Positions 34,201 through 43,628 of a stretch of 64,000 nucleotides of DNA are shown here, piece by piece. The translations under genes were made by a program, and so were the position numbers. Positions within the stretch are counted from its first letter, which is position 1. The number at the start of each line of letters is the position of its first letter. This DNA comes from Pedobacter kyungheensis (GTDB lineage: Bacteria > Bacteroidota > Bacteroidia > Sphingobacteriales > Sphingobacteriaceae). Where the stretch lies: contig NZ_JSYN01000019.1 in the NCBI RefSeq assembly GCF_000812965.1, positions 1 to 64,000 of the forward strand, read 5' to 3'. The notes beneath the pieces were generated by a model. The model worked only from the letters and a program-made list of their open reading frames with translations, made no database searches and was not told where the DNA came from.

Positions 34201-36314
34201 CGCAAGATAATTACATCCAGTTTGGTGCATCAGGCATTTTGGTTAACCAGTTTCAAATCAGCAACAGTGGCCAGTCGCTATCTATCAACAGCAACCCTAC
34301 CGAGCCCAATGCACCTTTGGCGGTTGAGTTTAAAGATTTCCAGCTGGAAACGCTCACTAAATTTGCCGAAACCGATACCACTTTGGTGGGCGGCCGCTTA
34401 AACGGTACAGCCAATGTGAAAGACCTGTCTTCTACACCAAAATTTGAAGCCAACCTGACTATCGATCAGCTGCGTTACCAAAAAGACGAGTTGGGCACTT
34501 TGCGTTTAGCCGTAAACAACAATACCGAGAATGCATTTGAAGTGAATGTAGCCTTAACTGGGGTACACGAATTGCGGGCCAATGGTTTTTATTACACGGC
34601 TCCTCAAAGCGCACTGGATCTGACCGTAAATATCGATAAGATTGAAATGAAAAACATCGAGAGTTTATCTGCAGGTCAGCTTAAACGGGGCACAGGTACC
34701 TTAACCGGTGCACTAACGGTTAAAGGGGCATTAACAGCACCTAAAATTCTGGGCGATTTAACCTTCAACAATGCCGGCTTTAATGTGGCCTATGTAAACT
34801 CTTATTTCCGGATGCCGAACGAAAAGATTTCCTTTACCAATGAAGGGATCAGCTTTAACAATTTTACCTTAATTGATTCTTTAAATCAGAAAGCCACCAT
34901 TAACGGAAAAGTTTACACCAGCGATTTTAAAAACTACCGTTTCGGCCTGGATATTAAAACCGATAATTTCAGGGCACTGAATTCGACCGCAGCCGATAAC
35001 GATATGATTTATGGAACGGTTTTCTTAACCAGCGATATTAAAGTGCGTGGCGACCTGAACCAGCCTGATGTAAATATGAACATTAGGGTAAACAAGGGAA
35101 CCAAATTTTTCTTTGCCCTGCCTGCAAACGATCCTTCCATCATCGATCAGGAAGGTATAGTTCAGTTCATTGACGAAGATGCACCACCGTTTAATGGCAA
35201 AAAACCACTGAAAGTAGATAGCATCAGCAAAGCACCCATTAAAGGCTTAAATTTAGTTGCAGCAGTAAAAATCGACCCTGAAGCAGAACTCAATGTGGTG
35301 GTAGATCCGGCCAGTGGCGATAACCTGAACGTTAAAGGTGATGCCGATTTAAACGTTACCATGGACCCTAGCGGTAAAATCAGCATGACAGGCCGCTACG
35401 AAATTGTAGATGGTTCGTACAACCTTACCCTTGCTGTAGTTAAAAAAGAATTTAAACTGGTTAAGGGCAGTACCATTATCTGGACGGGCGAACCAACTTC
35501 GGCCACCGCCAACATTACAGCCTTGTACGAAGTAAATGCTGCTCCTATCGATTTGCTTAATCAGCCAGACCTTTACGAAGCCAGAACCAAATTACCTTTT
35601 CAGGTTTATTTAATGATGAAAGGCGAATTGCTAAAACCTACCATTTCATTTAAACTCGATTTACCTGAAAACGAACGTGGTGCCTTGAGCGGTCAGGTGT
35701 ACACCAAGCTAATTAATGTAAACCGCGATGAAAGCGAGTTGAACAAACAGGTATTTGCCTTACTGGCTTTAAACCGGTTTATAGCCAACAATCCGTTCCA
35801 GAGTTTGGCTGGTGGTGGCGGTGGGGTTTCTACCCTTGCGCGTTCGAGTGTGAGCAAGCTCTTAACCGAACAGCTCAATAATTTAACCTCCGATTTAATC
35901 CAGGGGGTTGACCTCAACTTCGGGGTTAACTCATCAGAAGATTATTCTACAGGTTCAATGCAGCAAAAAACCGACTTAGAAGTCGGCTTATCTAAAAAGC
36001 TGCTGAACGATCGCCTAACCGTTACCGTAGGTAGTTCGTTTGCGCTTGAAGGGCCGCAGGCGCCGGGCGAAAAATCGACCAATATAGCCGGAAACGTGAA
36101 TGTAGAATATGCGCTTTCTGCCGATGGCCGCTACCGCTTGAGGGCTTATCGCCGCAACCAGAACGATGTTATTGTACAGGGTCAGATTATCGAAACCGGA
36201 CTTGGATTTACCTTGGTGGTAGATTACAATAAATTTAGAGAGATTTTCCAGAAGAAACGAATCAGAAGAATAAGAAACATTGAACAGAAAGCACAGGATG
36301 AAAAAACTAACTAG
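31278..36314 (+). CDS. tamB: TamB-family translocation and assembly module protein
   Basis: The 1678-residue protein starts with one inner-membrane helix (LKILLWFIASIIILVVGLAL, about residues 27-46). It is otherwise a very long run of beta-strand repeats of the AsmA/TamB type that would span the periplasm as a hydrophobic groove. The C-terminal DUF490 domain is seen from about 1350 (GRYEIVDGSYNL, LPFQVYLMMKGELLKP, NERGALSGQVYTKL). TamB with TamA acts in outer-membrane protein or lipid delivery. It overlaps the downstream TamL gene by 17 bases, so they form one operon. Confidence 0.93.
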   Translation: MAMLLAINKHQTHTVLNKYVRKSLKILLWFIASIIILVVGLALSLNIPAVQNFVKDKAINYLKTKTKTEVSLESIKIALPKDVVLNKFYLEDRKGDTLLYAEKLAVDISLFKLLKNTVEVNNIELKSVRANVKRINPDTTFNFSFLVDAFASDQKKPEEKVKKDTTSTLKFSVDKVSFEDIGLTYRDDVAGNDVKLYLGAFKTKIKDFDLANQHYVIKELSLNNTSLRYLQQKPLTQLVQHITNSVDSTEKKQGKLPLIEVQNFVFSKVKVNYDDQISTTKAVADVNDLGLVNLKVDLTNSQYAVDDAHLNQSNILFAFKPAPSNDLKKVKDTVLPEKSTLGLIIKNISLADNDVQFDNLGAKPAPKGMDFNHLKIAGLSLGASNVTYSAAGIKANVKNGSLKEKSGFVLNELKGDAVYNDKQIKLSNFILKTPNTTIDNATELNFTSMDDLTKHPERVKLNLAFKNTTIGLKDAGYFSNAIPANYRNEKIKLNADVNGYLNNLNIPRLQISGLKNTQIDISGKAKGLPDIKKTFLDLNIKKLHVTKSDILVAVPKKSLPPTIELPNVIDAKGNFKGSMTDFNTNLNILTDMGGANVVAGMKGPKGKESYQADISLNNFNVGRLLKMQPKLGRVSAKARVAGTGLDPKKINAKFNARVLNAYYNKYTYRNLNVAGTYANQNIAVKSSMPDSNANFALDAKVNLAGKYPAVKADLNLKQVNLQALNFSPTVLSAAGMVKVDLATADADYLNGSVDVTGLQVVKDKQRINVDTISVRAKTTATENELTLNSEILSAKIDGKYQLTKVSSAIINEINKYYAFGTVTKVPDQRLRFFVRVYDSKLLKSFVPELTVFKQSQFYGLIDTQKDSLQIKGNFPQVVYGDFKVDTTVLNINNDNNKLDYSLTVKSLQSPSIALFNTEVSGNAANNNLGVNIFLRDRQRKNKYVIGGNFQSINKDFKFTLDPQKLLLDYQKWVVSQDNYIQFGASGILVNQFQISNSGQSLSINSNPTEPNAPLAVEFKDFQLETLTKFAETDTTLVGGRLNGTANVKDLSSTPKFEANLTIDQLRYQKDELGTLRLAVNNNTENAFEVNVALTGVHELRANGFYYTAPQSALDLTVNIDKIEMKNIESLSAGQLKRGTGTLTGALTVKGALTAPKILGDLTFNNAGFNVAYVNSYFRMPNEKISFTNEGISFNNFTLIDSLNQKATINGKVYTSDFKNYRFGLDIKTDNFRALNSTAADNDMIYGTVFLTSDIKVRGDLNQPDVNMNIRVNKGTKFFFALPANDPSIIDQEGIVQFIDEDAPPFNGKKPLKVDSISKAPIKGLNLVAAVKIDPEAELNVVVDPASGDNLNVKGDADLNVTMDPSGKISMTGRYEIVDGSYNLTLAVVKKEFKLVKGSTIIWTGEPTSATANITALYEVNAAPIDLLNQPDLYEARTKLPFQVYLMMKGELLKPTISFKLDLPENERGALSGQVYTKLINVNRDESELNKQVFALLALNRFIANNPFQSLAGGGGGVSTLARSSVSKLLTEQLNNLTSDLIQGVDLNFGVNSSEDYSTGSMQQKTDLEVGLSKKLLNDRLTVTVGSSFALEGPQAPGEKSTNIAGNVNVEYALSADGRYRLRAYRRNQNDVIVQGQIIETGLGFTLVVDYNKFREIFQKKRIRRIRNIEQKAQDEKTN

Positions 36315-38610
36315 ACCGCTTTTATTTGTATTGGCCTGTTTAGTTTGGGCTTGCAGCAGTACCAAATCGTTAAAACCAGGACAGATTTTGTACACGGGTG
36401 CCGAAGTAAAGATCAATCCCGATTCTTCGGGCAAAATTGATAACGAAAAGCAGATTAAAAACGACCTTGAAGCTAAAACAAGGCCGCGTCCGAACAGTTC
36501 TATTTTAGGCATCAAATTTAAACTTGGCCTTTACAATCTTGCTGGTGAACCTAAAAAGCCAAAAGGTTTCAGGAACTGGCTGCGCAGAAAAGGCGAAGCA
36601 CCAGTACTGCTGAACGATGTAAAACTGAAATACAACAACGATGTTTTAACCAGCTACCTCATTAGCGAAGGCTACCTGCAAGCCAACGTTACCGGCGATA
36701 CGGTGGTGAAAGAGAAAAAAGGTAAAGCCATTTATACGGCAGTTACCGGGCAGCGCTATAAAATCAATAAAGTAACTTTCCCACCAGATACGGGTATACT
36801 AACCAAAAATATCAACGCCAACAAAGATAAAACCTTGTTAAAAGTTGGCGACTTTTACGATATTGATACCTATAAAAACGAGCGCATCAGGATTGATAAC
36901 GATCTGAAAGAAATCGGTTATTTTTATTTCAGTCCAGATTATTTAATTATACAGGTTGACAGTACTATTGGCAAAAACCTGGTTAATATCAGGGTAAAAG
37001 TAAAAGACATTGCGCCAGATGCCGCACTAAAACCCTATACCATCAAAAATATTAATATCTACCCTAATTATACCTTGAGGAGAGATAGTGCACTAAGAAG
37101 ACTAAAACCACAGGTTTACAATGATTTTAATATCTACGATAACCGCAACACCTTTAAACCCAAACTTTTCGATCGGCTGGTATTCTTTCAAAAAGGGGAA
37201 CCTTACAACCGTAAAGACCATAACCAGTCGTTAAACCGGATGGTAAATGTGGGTGCATTTCAGGATGTGCGGGCTGAATTTTTACCTGTAGATAGTTTCA
37301 GGAATAATCAGCTTGATCTGAATATTTATTTAACCCCCTTAAAGAAAAACTCGCTTACCTTCTCCGTTACCGGAACCAGTAAATCGAATAATTTTGTGGG
37401 TTCTGAGGTTAAGGTTACCCAAACCACCCGTAACCTGTTCAGAAATGCCGAGCAACTCGATGTAAGTGTGAGTGGTGGTTTTGAAACCCAAACTAAAGGA
37501 ACCTCACTGGGCAAAAATTCACTGTCATTTACAGCCGAAGGAAAGCTAACCTTTCCGCGGTTAATTGTTCCTTTTTACAAACCGAACAGCACCAATGCTT
37601 TTATTCCCAAAACCATTACTTCGCTTTCGTACCAAATGCTAAACAGGGGTTCTGAATATACCTTGCATGCGATAAAAGGCGAATACGGATATAACTTTAA
37701 AGAAAACCAGTACAAGGAGCACAATTTTAACCCGATTTCTATAAGTTATGTATCTACAAGTTTTCCTTCTGATACCACCGAGCAGCGAATATATGCGCAA
37801 AATCCGCTACTAAGATCCACTTTAGAGAATCAATTCATCGTAGGTAGCAACTACAATTTCACCTACACCAACCAGATGGAAGATAGCCGCCGGAATAACA
37901 CTTACTTCTACGGTGCTTTAGAAACCGGTGGAAACGTTTGGGGATTATTTACGTCAAAAAATAACGAAGGAAAAAGAACCATTTTTAATATCCCGCTAAC
38001 GCAGTTTATCAGAGCAGAGGCCGATTTAAGGGATTATTATAAGATTAACAAAAATCTGATCTGGGCCAACAGGTTAAATTTAGGTTATGGTTTCGCTTAT
38101 GGCAATAGCACCTCACTACCTTTTGTAAGACAGTTTTTTGCAGGCGGCAGTAACGATGTCAGGGCCTTCCCTGCCCGTACTTTAGGACCAGGTACCTATA
38201 AAGTTCCGGATGATGCTATTTTTGCTGATCAGGGTGGAGATATTAAGTTAATGCTTAACTCTGAGCTGCGCTTTAAAATTGTGAGTATCTTCTATGGCGC
38301 GTTATTTGTTGATGCAGGTAATATCTGGCTTAGGAAAGAAGACCTGGGGGAACCCGGCAAACCTGAAACCGCCAGACTTGGTTCTGGCTTTAAACTGAAG
38401 AATGCGTTTAACGAACTTGCTGTGGGTACAGGAGCGGGTTTACGGGTCGATGCCAGCATTTTCGTGGTGCGCCTGGATGTAGCCTTCCCGGTACGTAAAC
38501 CTTATTTACCAGAAGGGCAACGTTGGGTATTTAACGACATCGATTTTGGAAATAAAGACTGGCGCAGACAAAATTTAATTTTTAATATTGGGATAGGATA
38601 TCCGTTCTAG
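36298..38610 (+). CDS. tamL: TamL: lipoprotein of the BamA/TamA outer-membrane family
   Basis: The 770-residue protein has a signal peptide ending in LVWACSST, a lipobox with Cys about 18, then POTRA-like domains (to about residue 350) and a C-terminal beta barrel. Barrel features are the conserved FFAGGSNDVRAFPARTLGPG region and the final IGIGYPF with terminal Phe. A lipidated TamA variant (TamL) is known from Bacteroidota. The ATG at 36298 is preferred over an earlier frame start. It pairs with TamB across the envelope. Confidence 0.92.
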   Translation: MKKLTRPLLFVLACLVWACSSTKSLKPGQILYTGAEVKINPDSSGKIDNEKQIKNDLEAKTRPRPNSSILGIKFKLGLYNLAGEPKKPKGFRNWLRRKGEAPVLLNDVKLKYNNDVLTSYLISEGYLQANVTGDTVVKEKKGKAIYTAVTGQRYKINKVTFPPDTGILTKNINANKDKTLLKVGDFYDIDTYKNERIRIDNDLKEIGYFYFSPDYLIIQVDSTIGKNLVNIRVKVKDIAPDAALKPYTIKNINIYPNYTLRRDSALRRLKPQVYNDFNIYDNRNTFKPKLFDRLVFFQKGEPYNRKDHNQSLNRMVNVGAFQDVRAEFLPVDSFRNNQLDLNIYLTPLKKNSLTFSVTGTSKSNNFVGSEVKVTQTTRNLFRNAEQLDVSVSGGFETQTKGTSLGKNSLSFTAEGKLTFPRLIVPFYKPNSTNAFIPKTITSLSYQMLNRGSEYTLHAIKGEYGYNFKENQYKEHNFNPISISYVSTSFPSDTTEQRIYAQNPLLRSTLENQFIVGSNYNFTYTNQMEDSRRNNTYFYGALETGGNVWGLFTSKNNEGKRTIFNIPLTQFIRAEADLRDYYKINKNLIWANRLNLGYGFAYGNSTSLPFVRQFFAGGSNDVRAFPARTLGPGTYKVPDDAIFADQGGDIKLMLNSELRFKIVSIFYGALFVDAGNIWLRKEDLGEPGKPETARLGSGFKLKNAFNELAVGTGAGLRVDASIFVVRLDVAFPVRKPYLPEGQRWVFNDIDFGNKDWRRQNLIFNIGIGYPF

Positions 38611-38617
38611 TTTTTAG

Positions 38618-39643
38618 ATGAAAAGAGTAAGAGTATTACATAAGATCAAATATTTTTTCGTTGCCATTTATCACCTCTTTATAGCTGCAGGTAAAGGCTT
38701 TATGGAAGATCGGGTAATGAAATTGAGTGCTTCATTGGCATATTACACTATCTTTTCGCTTACACCACTCATTATTATTGTACTCTCGGCTGCCACGTTG
38801 TTTTTTGGCGACAAAATGCAAACAAGAGACAAATTTTTTGTGGAAGTTACCGAATTGGTTGGAAAGCCGGCAGCTACCCAGATACAGGGCTTTGTTGATC
38901 ATGCGAATAAAACCGGGCAATCTACCATCGGTTTAATTATCGGTATCGGCACCTTAATTATTGGTGCTACTGCTATCTTTATCGAAATACAAGACAGCAT
39001 TAACCTCATCTGGAAAGTTAAGGCCATGCCCAAAAAGGGCTGGATCAAAATGCTCACCAACCGGTTACTCTCCTTCTCGCTCATTGTATCCATGGGTTTC
39101 CTGCTCCTGGTTTCACTCGTAATTAACAGTATTGTAGTTGGGCTTGGCGATAAACTGGTTTCGTTGATTTCGGAAAGTAAGGTAGAAGATGTGATTCCGG
39201 TTGCTAATGATACCATGGCCCTGATCATTTACATTTTAAACAATGCGCTAACACTTTTGGCGGTAACAGCGGTATTTACCATTATTTTTAAGGTGCTACC
39301 CGATGTAAACATCAAATGGAAATCGGCCATTATTGGCGCATTATTTACTGCAGTGTTGTTTAGTCTGGGCAAATATTTAATCGGTATTTACATCGAAAAA
39401 GGAAGTACCGTTTCTGCATTTGGAGCAGCAGGTTCTATTATCATTATCTTGTTGTGGATTTATTACACTTCTATTATCCTCTATTTTGGCGCAGAATTTA
39501 CACAGGCTTACGCTGAAAAGTTTGATGGCGGTATTTCACCCAGTAAGTATGCGGTATTTACCAAAATTACCATTGTAGAAAAGAAAGTAGATGTTTTGCC
39601 ACCTCAACATCCTGAAGATACCGTTAACCTGCCGAAAGATTAA
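38618..39643 (+). CDS. YihY/BrkB-family inner-membrane protein
   Basis: The 341-residue protein has about six membrane helices and the family signatures LSASLAYYTIFSLTPLIII near residue 35, GATAIFIEIQDSINLIW and the late LLWIYYTSIILYFGAEFTQAY. The family was once called RNase BN but is now treated as a membrane protein of unclear function, perhaps lipid transport. It starts 7 bases after tamL, so it is probably in the tam operon, which fits an envelope role. Confidence 0.9.
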   Translation: MKRVRVLHKIKYFFVAIYHLFIAAGKGFMEDRVMKLSASLAYYTIFSLTPLIIIVLSAATLFFGDKMQTRDKFFVEVTELVGKPAATQIQGFVDHANKTGQSTIGLIIGIGTLIIGATAIFIEIQDSINLIWKVKAMPKKGWIKMLTNRLLSFSLIVSMGFLLLVSLVINSIVVGLGDKLVSLISESKVEDVIPVANDTMALIIYILNNALTLLAVTAVFTIIFKVLPDVNIKWKSAIIGALFTAVLFSLGKYLIGIYIEKGSTVSAFGAAGSIIIILLWIYYTSIILYFGAEFTQAYAEKFDGGISPSKYAVFTKITIVEKKVDVLPPQHPEDTVNLPKD

Positions 39644-39666
39644 AAGTGAATGGTATAATGGCTAAG

Positions 39667-39787
39667 CTGGTCGGTGCGACACCAACCAGTAGAATGTCTT
39701 TATTTAGATTATCCTATCGGTTGGTGTCGCACCGACCGAAACAGGGAACAAATAAGCAGCTAGTCTGGTTGGTGCGACACCAACCAG
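39667..39787. repeat. Three word-palindrome repeats, family G
   Basis: Three 23-base palindromes occur at 39667-39689 (ctggtcggtgcgacaccaac...), 39717-39739 (tcggttggtgtcgcaccgac...) and 39765-39787 (ctggttggtgcgacaccaac...). Each is a GGTYGGTG half and its complement around a two- to three-base centre. The middle one is in reversed centre order. They lie between the convergent YihY and parE genes. Confidence 0.75.
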
Positions 39788-39805
39788 TAAGGAACGTCCA
39801 TAACT

Positions 39806-39833
39806 AAAAAGTCGGGCTTTTAAAACCCGACTC
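39806..39833 (-). terminator. Terminator of parE
   Basis: The minus strand reads gtcgggttttaaaagcccga with a final c, a stem with a single bulge, followed by TTTTTAG. It lies just after the parE stop. Confidence 0.75.
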
Positions 39834-39839
39834 CTTATA

Positions 39840-41711
39840 TTATGCTACTTCTTCTGTAATTACCTTCGGCTCTTCTGCCACCTCATCCTTCTCTATACGC
39901 AGGTTCCGGATAATATGCTGCTGCCTGTCTGGTGTATTTTTACCCATGTAATATTCTAAAAGGCTTTTAATGGTCTGATCTTTCAAAATCACAGGATCGA
40001 GCCTGATATCTTTTCCGATAAACAAGCCAAACTCATCCGGAGAAATCTCTCCCAGCCCTTTAAATCGGGTAATTTCTGGTTTATTACCCAATTTCTCTAT
40101 CGCATTTTTACGCTCTTCGTCGCTATAGCAATAAATCGTTTCCTTTTTATTACGCACCCTGAAAAGTGGTGTTTGCAAAATATAAACATGACCTGCTTTT
40201 ACCAGATCAGGGAAAAACTGCAGGAAGAAAGTCATCATCAGCAAACGGATGTGCATACCATCCACGTCGGCATCTGTAGCGATAACAATATTGTTGTAGT
40301 GCAAGCCATCTAAACCGTCTTCAATATTTAAAGCATGTTGCAAAAGGTTAAACTCCTCGTTTTCGTACACCACTTTTTTGGTCAGCTCGTAACAGTTTAG
40401 CGGTTTACCCTTTAAACTAAATACAGCCTGGGTATCCACATCACGCGATTTAGTAATCGAACCCGAAGCCGAATCACCCTCGGTAATAAACAAGGTAGTT
40501 TCGTAACGTTTTTCGTGCGTGCTGTTAAAGTGTACCTTGCAATCACGCAGTTTTTTATTGTGTAACGAAGCCTTTTTAGCCCTGTCATTAGCCAGTTTTT
40601 TAATACCCGCAATATCTTTACGCTCACGCTCCGACTGCATAATCCTTTTTAACAAGGCATCGGCAACATCAGGATTTTTGTGCAGATAATCATCCAGTTC
40701 TTTTTTTACAAAGTCGTTAATAAAAGTAGCTACAGAAGGTCCTTCAGGCCCCATGTTCTGAGAACCCAGTTTGGTTTTAGTCTGCGATTCGAATACGGGC
40801 TCCTGCACACGGATAGAAATAGCGGCAATAATCGACGAACGCACATCCGAAGCATCAAATTCTTTCTTAAAAAACTCACGAACGGTTTTCACCACTGCCG
40901 CCCTGAAAGCCGCCTGGTGCGTTCCGCCCTGTGTAGTATGCTGGCCGTTAACAAACGAATGGTAATCTTCGCCATATTGCTGACCATGGGTCATCGCAAT
41001 TTCGATATCGGGTCCAACCATGTGGATGATCGGGTACCTGATTTCTTCGGGCTTATTAAATTTAGAAAGCAGATCGTAAAGACCTCTTTCCGAAAAATAT
41101 TTCTGGTTATTGAAATTTACGGTTAAGCCTGTGTTTAAGAAAACGTAGTTCCAAACCATGCTTTCCACAAAATCAGGGATATAATGGTAATTTCTGAAAA
41201 TACTTTCGTCAGGGTAAAAAGTAATGGCTGTACCATTGCGCTGTGTAGTATCAATTACCGGATTTTCGATAACAATTTCGCCTTTAGAAAATTCTACTTT
41301 CTTGGTTTTTCCATCGCGGTACGATTGAACGGTAAAGCTGGTCGACAATGCATTTACTGCTTTGGTACCCACTCCATTTAAACCTACCGATTTTTGGAAG
41401 GCATTACTATCGTATTTACCCCCGGTATTGATTTTACTTACGCAATCGATTACTTTACCCAATGGAATACCACGACCATAATCGCGTACGTTTACCTTTT
41501 GCTCAGAAAGTGTAATCTCAATGGTTTTTCCGGTTCCCATCACAAACTCATCAATAGAGTTATCTACAATTTCCTTTAACAAAACATAAATACCATCATC
41601 CTGTGCAGAGCCATCACCAAGTTTTCCGATATACATACCCGGACGTAACCTGATGTGCTCTTTCCAATCCAATGAGCGGATACTGTCGTCGTTATAAATT
41701 ACTTCTGCCAT
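39840..41711 (-). CDS. parE: DNA topoisomerase IV subunit B
   Basis: The 623-residue protein has the GHKL ATPase start (RLRPGMYIGKLGDGS), the ATP-lid motifs EIVDNSIDEF, VRDYGRGIPLG and GLNGVGTKAVNAL, then the TOPRIM domain with LFITEGDSASG and the metal-binding DADVDGMHIRLL. The length, without the insert of many GyrB proteins, fits ParE. Its partner ParC-like subunit is at 25203-28025. Together they would unlink daughter chromosomes. Confidence 0.9.
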   Translation of the reverse strand: MAEVIYNDDSIRSLDWKEHIRLRPGMYIGKLGDGSAQDDGIYVLLKEIVDNSIDEFVMGTGKTIEITLSEQKVNVRDYGRGIPLGKVIDCVSKINTGGKYDSNAFQKSVGLNGVGTKAVNALSTSFTVQSYRDGKTKKVEFSKGEIVIENPVIDTTQRNGTAITFYPDESIFRNYHYIPDFVESMVWNYVFLNTGLTVNFNNQKYFSERGLYDLLSKFNKPEEIRYPIIHMVGPDIEIAMTHGQQYGEDYHSFVNGQHTTQGGTHQAAFRAAVVKTVREFFKKEFDASDVRSSIIAAISIRVQEPVFESQTKTKLGSQNMGPEGPSVATFINDFVKKELDDYLHKNPDVADALLKRIMQSERERKDIAGIKKLANDRAKKASLHNKKLRDCKVHFNSTHEKRYETTLFITEGDSASGSITKSRDVDTQAVFSLKGKPLNCYELTKKVVYENEEFNLLQHALNIEDGLDGLHYNNIVIATDADVDGMHIRLLMMTFFLQFFPDLVKAGHVYILQTPLFRVRNKKETIYCYSDEERKNAIEKLGNKPEITRFKGLGEISPDEFGLFIGKDIRLDPVILKDQTIKSLLEYYMGKNTPDRQQHIIRNLRIEKDEVAEEPKVITEEVA

Positions 41712-42097
41712 AATGTCTTATCTGTTTATCAATTGAAAACCAATTCAGGTTTATGTCGTAACAAAGCCCGGTGGCTCAGTTACCTTTTAATCAAATTGAT
41801 AATTGTTGTAGGAATAAATCTGATGCTGTTTTACAGTTTTCAAAAATATTATACAATAATAGATTTATTCTGTGAGGCAAGCAAAAGAAAGTTTCAACAT
41901 ACAAACAATGGAGCAAATGCTTTAGTCGATGGTCAATAGTTTGATAGTTAATAGCCTATTTGCGAAAAAAATGTGTTACAAAATGATTATTAAAAGGTAT
42001 TGTATTATTATCCAGCCATTAACTATTAACCATCAACTAATATACCTCTCACCTATTACATAATTCCCTATCTTCATCCCACATTAACAAGTTATTC
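41712..42097. other. Gene-free region between parE and the permease gene
   Basis: At 41930-41965 the sequence has atggtcaatagtttgatagt, and at 42019-42042 the opposite-strand form ttaactattaaccatcaact, so an inverted pair of a gttaatag-type repeat spans about 110 bases. No gene or promoter with good consensus was found; TATCTTCA at 42070 is a weak -7 candidate for the permease. Confidence 0.4.
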
Positions 42098-43432
42098 ATG
42101 CAACAGAAAAAGCAGCTTTCGCTATTCGATTTATCCATGATTGTGGTAAGTCTGGTTATTGGTATGGGGGTTTTCCGCACGCCGGTAAATGTGGCCGCCA
42201 AAGCACAAATTCCGGAGTTGTTTTACCTTGCCTGGTTTATAGGTGGTTTTGTGGCCTTTTGTGGGGCATTAACCTATGCAGAAATCGGCTCGCGTTTTCC
42301 GGTAACAGGTGGTTATTACAAAATATTCTCAGCGGCCTACCATCCATCCATCGCCTTTGCCATTAATTGTATTGTGATTATTTCGAGTGCGGCATCGGTG
42401 GCGGCCATATCTATTATTGGGGCAGAATACCTGAGTAAGATTATTCTGCCACCGGCCATACAAAACGAAACCTACAGGGTGGCCATAGCCATTACTACCA
42501 TTCTGGTGTTCTATTTTATTAATCTCCTCGGTTTAAAAGCCAGTTCGAAAACCCAGAATGTATTAACGGTTATTAAAATCGGGATGATTTTAACACTCAT
42601 TTGCGCCGTGTTTTTTGGTGGAAGCACCCAAACTGCCCTGCCCGTTTTTAAAACTACCAGTGGTGCATTACCCAACTGGGCCGATTATGGCAAAGCTCTG
42701 GGACTTTGTTTAATTGCCGTTTCATTCTCTTACGCAGGTTATGCGCAAACCATCAATTTTGGTGGCGAAGTTAAAGAACCTAAAAAGGTAATCCCACGGG
42801 CAATTATTATTGGTTTAACCATTATTGTTATCCTCTATCTCGCCATTAATTACGTGTATGTTAAGGTTATTGGGTTCGAAGAATTGAAATCGGCAGAAAG
42901 TATTGCAGCCATATTGGCCGCTAAAATATTTGGACCAGCAGGTTTTAATGCCCTTTCGGTAATTATTTTTTTTTCGGTAATGGGTTATGTTAACGTAAAC
43001 CTGTTGAGCAATCCCCGGGCCATGTTTGCCATGGGCGAAGAAGGTGCACTACCCAAAGTTTTTAGCAGCATGAATAAAAAAACAGAGGTAATTACCTTAA
43101 GTTTAACCGTTTTTACGGTTATTGCAGTGGTGATTATCTTTTACGCCAAAACCTTTGATAAGATTTTAAACTACACCATATTTTTAGAAAGCATCAGTAT
43201 GGCAAGTTCTGCAGCCACTATTTTTATCCTGCGCAAAAGAACTGCACATCTTGATAAAAAAACCATCTATACTGTTCCTTTATATCCTATATTGCCTATT
43301 ATATTTATTGCAGCTTATACTTTTGTGGCACTCAGCATTTATGCCGACGATCCCAATGCTGCACTAAATGGTTTATATATTTTTATTGGCTTTCTGGGAA
43401 TCTATTTTATCGGAAGGTTATTTAAAAAATAA
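42098..43432 (+). CDS. APC-family amino acid permease
   Basis: The 444-residue protein has about 12 membrane helices. The start LSLFDLSMIVVSLVIGMGVFRTP matches the APC-family helix 1 with its unwound substrate-binding GxG region; AYAEIGSRFPVTGG-type helix 3 and an YAGYAQTINFGGEVKEPKK motif follow. It should import an amino acid with a proton. Which amino acid cannot be told. Confidence 0.88.
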   Translation: MQQKKQLSLFDLSMIVVSLVIGMGVFRTPVNVAAKAQIPELFYLAWFIGGFVAFCGALTYAEIGSRFPVTGGYYKIFSAAYHPSIAFAINCIVIISSAASVAAISIIGAEYLSKIILPPAIQNETYRVAIAITTILVFYFINLLGLKASSKTQNVLTVIKIGMILTLICAVFFGGSTQTALPVFKTTSGALPNWADYGKALGLCLIAVSFSYAGYAQTINFGGEVKEPKKVIPRAIIIGLTIIVILYLAINYVYVKVIGFEELKSAESIAAILAAKIFGPAGFNALSVIIFFSVMGYVNVNLLSNPRAMFAMGEEGALPKVFSSMNKKTEVITLSLTVFTVIAVVIIFYAKTFDKILNYTIFLESISMASSAATIFILRKRTAHLDKKTIYTVPLYPILPIIFIAAYTFVALSIYADDPNAALNGLYIFIGFLGIYFIGRLFKK

Positions 43433-43478
43433 AACTATATATTTATTTGAAAAGCAGTTACAGTGCTATTCGGTTACA

Positions 43479-43560
43479 ATAGTCCCGCCATTCGTTACAA
43501 TCTTTTTGGCCCTTTCACTACGTTCGGGGCAAAAAAGGATTTCCACTGCTGTCGGGTTTA
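43479..43560. repeat. Dispersed repeat between the two transporter genes
   Basis: The words ctttttggccctttcactac and gttcggggcaaaaaaggatt form a loose inverted pair similar to the one at 28167-28226. No gene is seen in the 196-base gap. Confidence 0.4.
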
Positions 43561-43628
43561 ATATCGTAAGGCAGACAGAAATAATAAACCTGATTTACAA
43601 AACATATAAAGGAATTTAAAAATAATTA

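Noticed and set aside
41733..41939. 68-residue frame upstream of the permease
   Set aside because: It has poor codon use, runs into a gttaatag-type repeat and has no recognisable domain.
43368..43619. 83-residue frame overlapping the permease 3' end
   Set aside because: It starts inside the permease gene and continues into a dispersed repeat.
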